6,173 nt of DNA from an uncultured Clostridia bacterium. GTDB taxonomy: Bacteria > Bacillota > Clostridia > Oscillospirales > Ruminococcaceae. The notes beneath the pieces were generated by a model. That model was not told the origin of the DNA and made no database searches. It saw only the letters and a list, made by a program, of their open reading frames with translations. This document shows positions 5,293-6,173 of the stretch, in pieces (the stretch's first letter is position 1; each line of letters opens with the position of its first letter). The stretch lies in assembly GCA_947302065.1 (NCBI GenBank), contig CAMYUO010000121.1, positions 1 to 6,173 of the forward strand, in the 5' to 3' direction. The position numbers and the translations under genes are program-made.

Positions 5293-5324
5293 CTTTGTGT
5301 CGTTTTTTGCAGTATAACACAAAG
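5293..5324. repeat. Operator-like inverted repeat across the small peptide promoter
   Basis: CTTTGTGT (5293-5300) and ACACAAAG (5317-5324) are perfect 8-base inverted arms with a 16-base spacer. They bracket the -10 element and the predicted start of the minus-strand gene. A second pair, AACTCCCC (5285-5292) and GGGGAGTT (5338-5345), lies immediately outside. One arm lies upstream of the predicted transcript start, so this is better explained as a DNA operator than as a leader hairpin. Confidence 0.45.
5311..5319 (-). promoter_or_regulatory. Extended -10 promoter of the small peptide gene
   Basis: On the minus strand TGTTATACT gives an extended -10 (TATACT at 5316-5311). There is no convincing -35 at 16-18 bases upstream, so it may depend on the TG motif or on an activator. 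The predicted start near 5304 leaves a leader of about 24 bases containing the Shine-Dalgarno site. Confidence 0.5.
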
Positions 5325-5344
5325 CAAAATGTTTGTGGGGAGTT

Positions 5345-5560
5345 TTTCTGGACAGTTACCGTTTGTGGTTTGCTGTACATTATTTCGGACAGTACGCAGT
5401 AGCAGCACTTTGTAAATAATACCCTTTGATATTCAATTATTCTCTTCTCGATCAATCCCGTCCATGACATTCGTATTTAAGACGGCATCTTACCGCCGCC
5501 GGTTCTGTGGGCGGGTATCTGATTGCCAATCAGATGGCTTTCACCAAGTTTGCGAGTAAA
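5345..5560. other. Noncoding stretch upstream of the small peptide gene
   Basis: I see no credible gene on either strand between the small peptide promoter and the repeat copy at 5571. The stretch holds an inverted repeat at 5517-5535 (ATCTGATT/AATCAGAT with loop GCC), a GC-rich patch at 5491-5515 and otherwise A/T-rich sequence. No complete -35/-10 promoter was found here. Confidence 0.5.
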
Positions 5561-5570
5561 AGTCGCCGCA

Positions 5571-5634
5571 GCGGCGGTACGCTTGTCCGTCGCAATTTAT
5601 TGAGTGATGAATATGCTTTCGTTATGCTCCGGGC
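5571..5634 (+). repeat. Intergenic repeat copy R2 (partial)
   Basis: GCGGCGGTACGC (5571-5582) and CCGTCGCAAT (5587-5596) repeat the sequence at 3289-3314 with 24 of 26 identities. CTTTC followed by GCTCCGGGC at 5616-5634 corresponds to the second conserved block. As at 3283, an inverted repeat (CGCCGC/GCGGCG, 5564-5576) overlaps the GC-rich start. The copy has the same orientation as the two upstream ones. Confidence 0.6.
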
Positions 5635-5677
5635 TATCACTTAATCAAGCTGAAAACTTTCATGTTGTATGTTTTTT

Positions 5678-5712
5678 GCCCTGCTGTTCGGAATTGGCAA
5701 CAGGGCTTTTTT
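5678..5712 (+). terminator. Orphan plus-strand intrinsic terminator
   Basis: GCCCTG (5678-5683) pairs with CAGGGC (5701-5706) and is followed by six T. The 17-base interior pairs only weakly. T-tracts lie on both sides of the hairpin, so only plus-strand transcripts would end here. No protein gene leads into it; it may end an RNA that starts within or before the repeat at 5571. Confidence 0.5.
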
Positions 5713-5800
5713 GGCAGCACGTTCACCACTGCCTGCCCTGCCGGCGACACCGCAAAGCGCACGGTCCGCAAGGAACGTTTGTTCTCTTATGGTTTTCTCA

Positions 5801-5829
5801 ATGATAGCACATATGTTCGGCTTTGTCAA
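5801..5829 (-). promoter_or_regulatory. Orphan minus-strand promoter
   Basis: A perfect -35 TTGACA (5829-5824), a 17-base spacer and the -10 TATCAT (5806-5801) preceded by TGC make a strong extended -10 promoter. Predicted transcription starts near 5794 and runs towards the R2 repeat. No open frame with a ribosome-binding site follows, so the product may be a small RNA. A possible end is the CG-rich hairpin at 5576-5564 followed by ACTTTTAC. Confidence 0.6.
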
Positions 5830-6000
5830 GGTTGTGGCGGTATAATCGGAGATTTAGACAGTTTGGATTTGGAAAACTGTGCAATTTCGCTGAACGAGAC
5901 TTAGGTGCAAAGTTTGTTTATACTGATAATCTGAGTTTGTAAGTTGTTGATGAGACCTCTTGAAAGTGCCTTTCTTCAAATCTTACTCTGAGTCTTAGTC
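5830..6000. other. Stretch without a recognisable gene
   Basis: No convincing coding region is present. An isolated TATAAT at 5841-5846 lacks a matching -35. CAGTTT/AAACTG can pair around 5858-5880, and GAAAG/CTTTC form a small hairpin near 5963-5975. The stretch leads into the long terminator at 6001-6041, so it may be part of an untranslated RNA, but the start of such an RNA is not clear. Confidence 0.45.
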
Positions 6001-6041
6001 AAAAACAGGCATATGGGTCTTGTGCCCATATGCCTGTTTTT
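6001..6041. terminator. Bidirectional terminator with a 17-bp perfect stem
   Basis: AAAAACAGGCATATGGG (6001-6017) and CCCATATGCCTGTTTTT (6025-6041) are perfectly complementary around a seven-base loop. The GC-containing core is flanked by five A and five T, so it would terminate transcripts from either side. No gene ends next to it on the left. On the right it may close a minus-strand gene or the hairpin cluster that begins at 6068. Confidence 0.85.
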
Positions 6042-6067
6042 CATTAAAAGTTTTAGGGGTTGGGGGA

Positions 6068-6173
6068 TAAGCGACCTTACGGTCGCTTGCGAGGATACTC
6101 AATGAGTATCCTCGGGGAGAGACAGAGTAACCGTTACCACGGTTACTCCCGAGAGAATGGCAACGCCATTCTC
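6068..6173. repeat. Cluster of four different hairpins, running off the window
   Basis: Four consecutive inverted repeats have unrelated stems. The first is 8-9 bp with AAGCGACC/GGTCGCTT around TTAC (6068-6089). The second is 11 bp with CGAGGATACTC/GAGTATCCTCG around AAT (6090-6114). The third is 10 bp with GAGTAACCGT/ACGGTTACTC around TACC (6125-6148). The fourth is at least 9 bp with GAGAATGGC/GCCATTCTC around AAC (6153-6173). Linkers are 0, 10 and 4 bases. The last three stems all begin GAG and end CTC. No T-tract follows any of them, so they are not ordinary terminators. The cluster probably continues past the window. Confidence 0.85.

Noticed and set aside
5345..5720. Riboswitch, 6S RNA, SRP RNA or tmRNA in the intergenic region
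   Set aside because: None of the conserved sequence signatures I know for these RNAs was seen by eye; an Infernal search against Rfam would be decisive.
5641..5829. Minus-strand open frame of 62 codons
   Set aside because: Its start codon lies in the -35 element of the strong minus-strand promoter, so the transcript would not include it, and no internal start with a ribosome-binding site is present.
5841..5846. TATAAT as a plus-strand promoter
   Set aside because: No acceptable -35 lies 16-18 bases upstream; the nearest TTGTCA is only 12 bases away and is part of the opposite-strand promoter.
5604..5904. Plus-strand open frames near 5604-5804 and 5662-5904
   Set aside because: They run through a terminator hairpin with a T6 tract, have no ribosome-binding site and show a Cys/His/Phe-rich composition typical of noncoding translation.
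6068..6173. Integron attC sites or CRISPR array
   Set aside because: The hairpins lack the attC core GTTRRRY/RYYYAAC arrangement. There are no equal-length direct repeats with spacers, so CRISPR is excluded too.

Overview
The window looks like chromosomal DNA from a spore-forming clostridial Firmicute, most plausibly Ruminococcus or a close Oscillospiraceae relative. The reasons are a SpoIIID sporulation regulator, an NrdR repressor, a tRNA-Met resembling the Bacillus type, purine-rich Shine-Dalgarno sites (AAGGAGG, GGGGGAG) and strong sigma-A promoters. The genus is an inference from overall character, not from a database match.

Layout. Bases 1-201 hold the start of a minus-strand tRNA operon: tRNA-Met(CAT), then tRNA-Glu(TTC) cut by the window edge, behind a perfect TTGACA-17-TATAAT promoter. 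Diverging from it, a plus-strand group runs from 331 to 1925: an alpha/beta hydrolase, an unrecognised single-pass membrane protein and a DUF1653 protein. No terminator is visible between these three genes. spoIIID follows at 2016-2288 with its own sigma-E-like promoter and a strong terminator. Next is nrdR at 2564-3013, with an extended -10 promoter, a terminator hairpin and a second perfect hairpin behind it.

Bases 3137-3450 are a hairpin-rich noncoding stretch with two diverged copies of an approximately 56-bp motif. A third, partial copy lies near 5571-5634. A membrane protein with a long Gln/Pro/Tyr-rich tail occupies 3563-5101. It converges on a probable 47-residue membrane peptide encoded on the minus strand (5280-5137), and the two share a 14-bp bidirectional terminator.

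The last 830 bases (5345-6173) carry no convincing protein gene but much structure. They contain a repeat copy, two hairpins with T-tracts (one with a 17-bp perfect stem), an orphan minus-strand promoter with full -35/-10 spacing and, at the very end, four different hairpins packed into about 105 bases and running off the window.

Functional picture. The recognisable genes are housekeeping (translation, control of ribonucleotide reductase) and mother-cell sporulation control. They do not form one pathway, and each has its own promoter. No mobile element, CRISPR array or defence system is recognisable. The best candidates for something undescribed are the terminal hairpin cluster, the intergenic repeat family, the 47-residue peptide with its operator-like inverted repeat, and the Gln-rich membrane protein.
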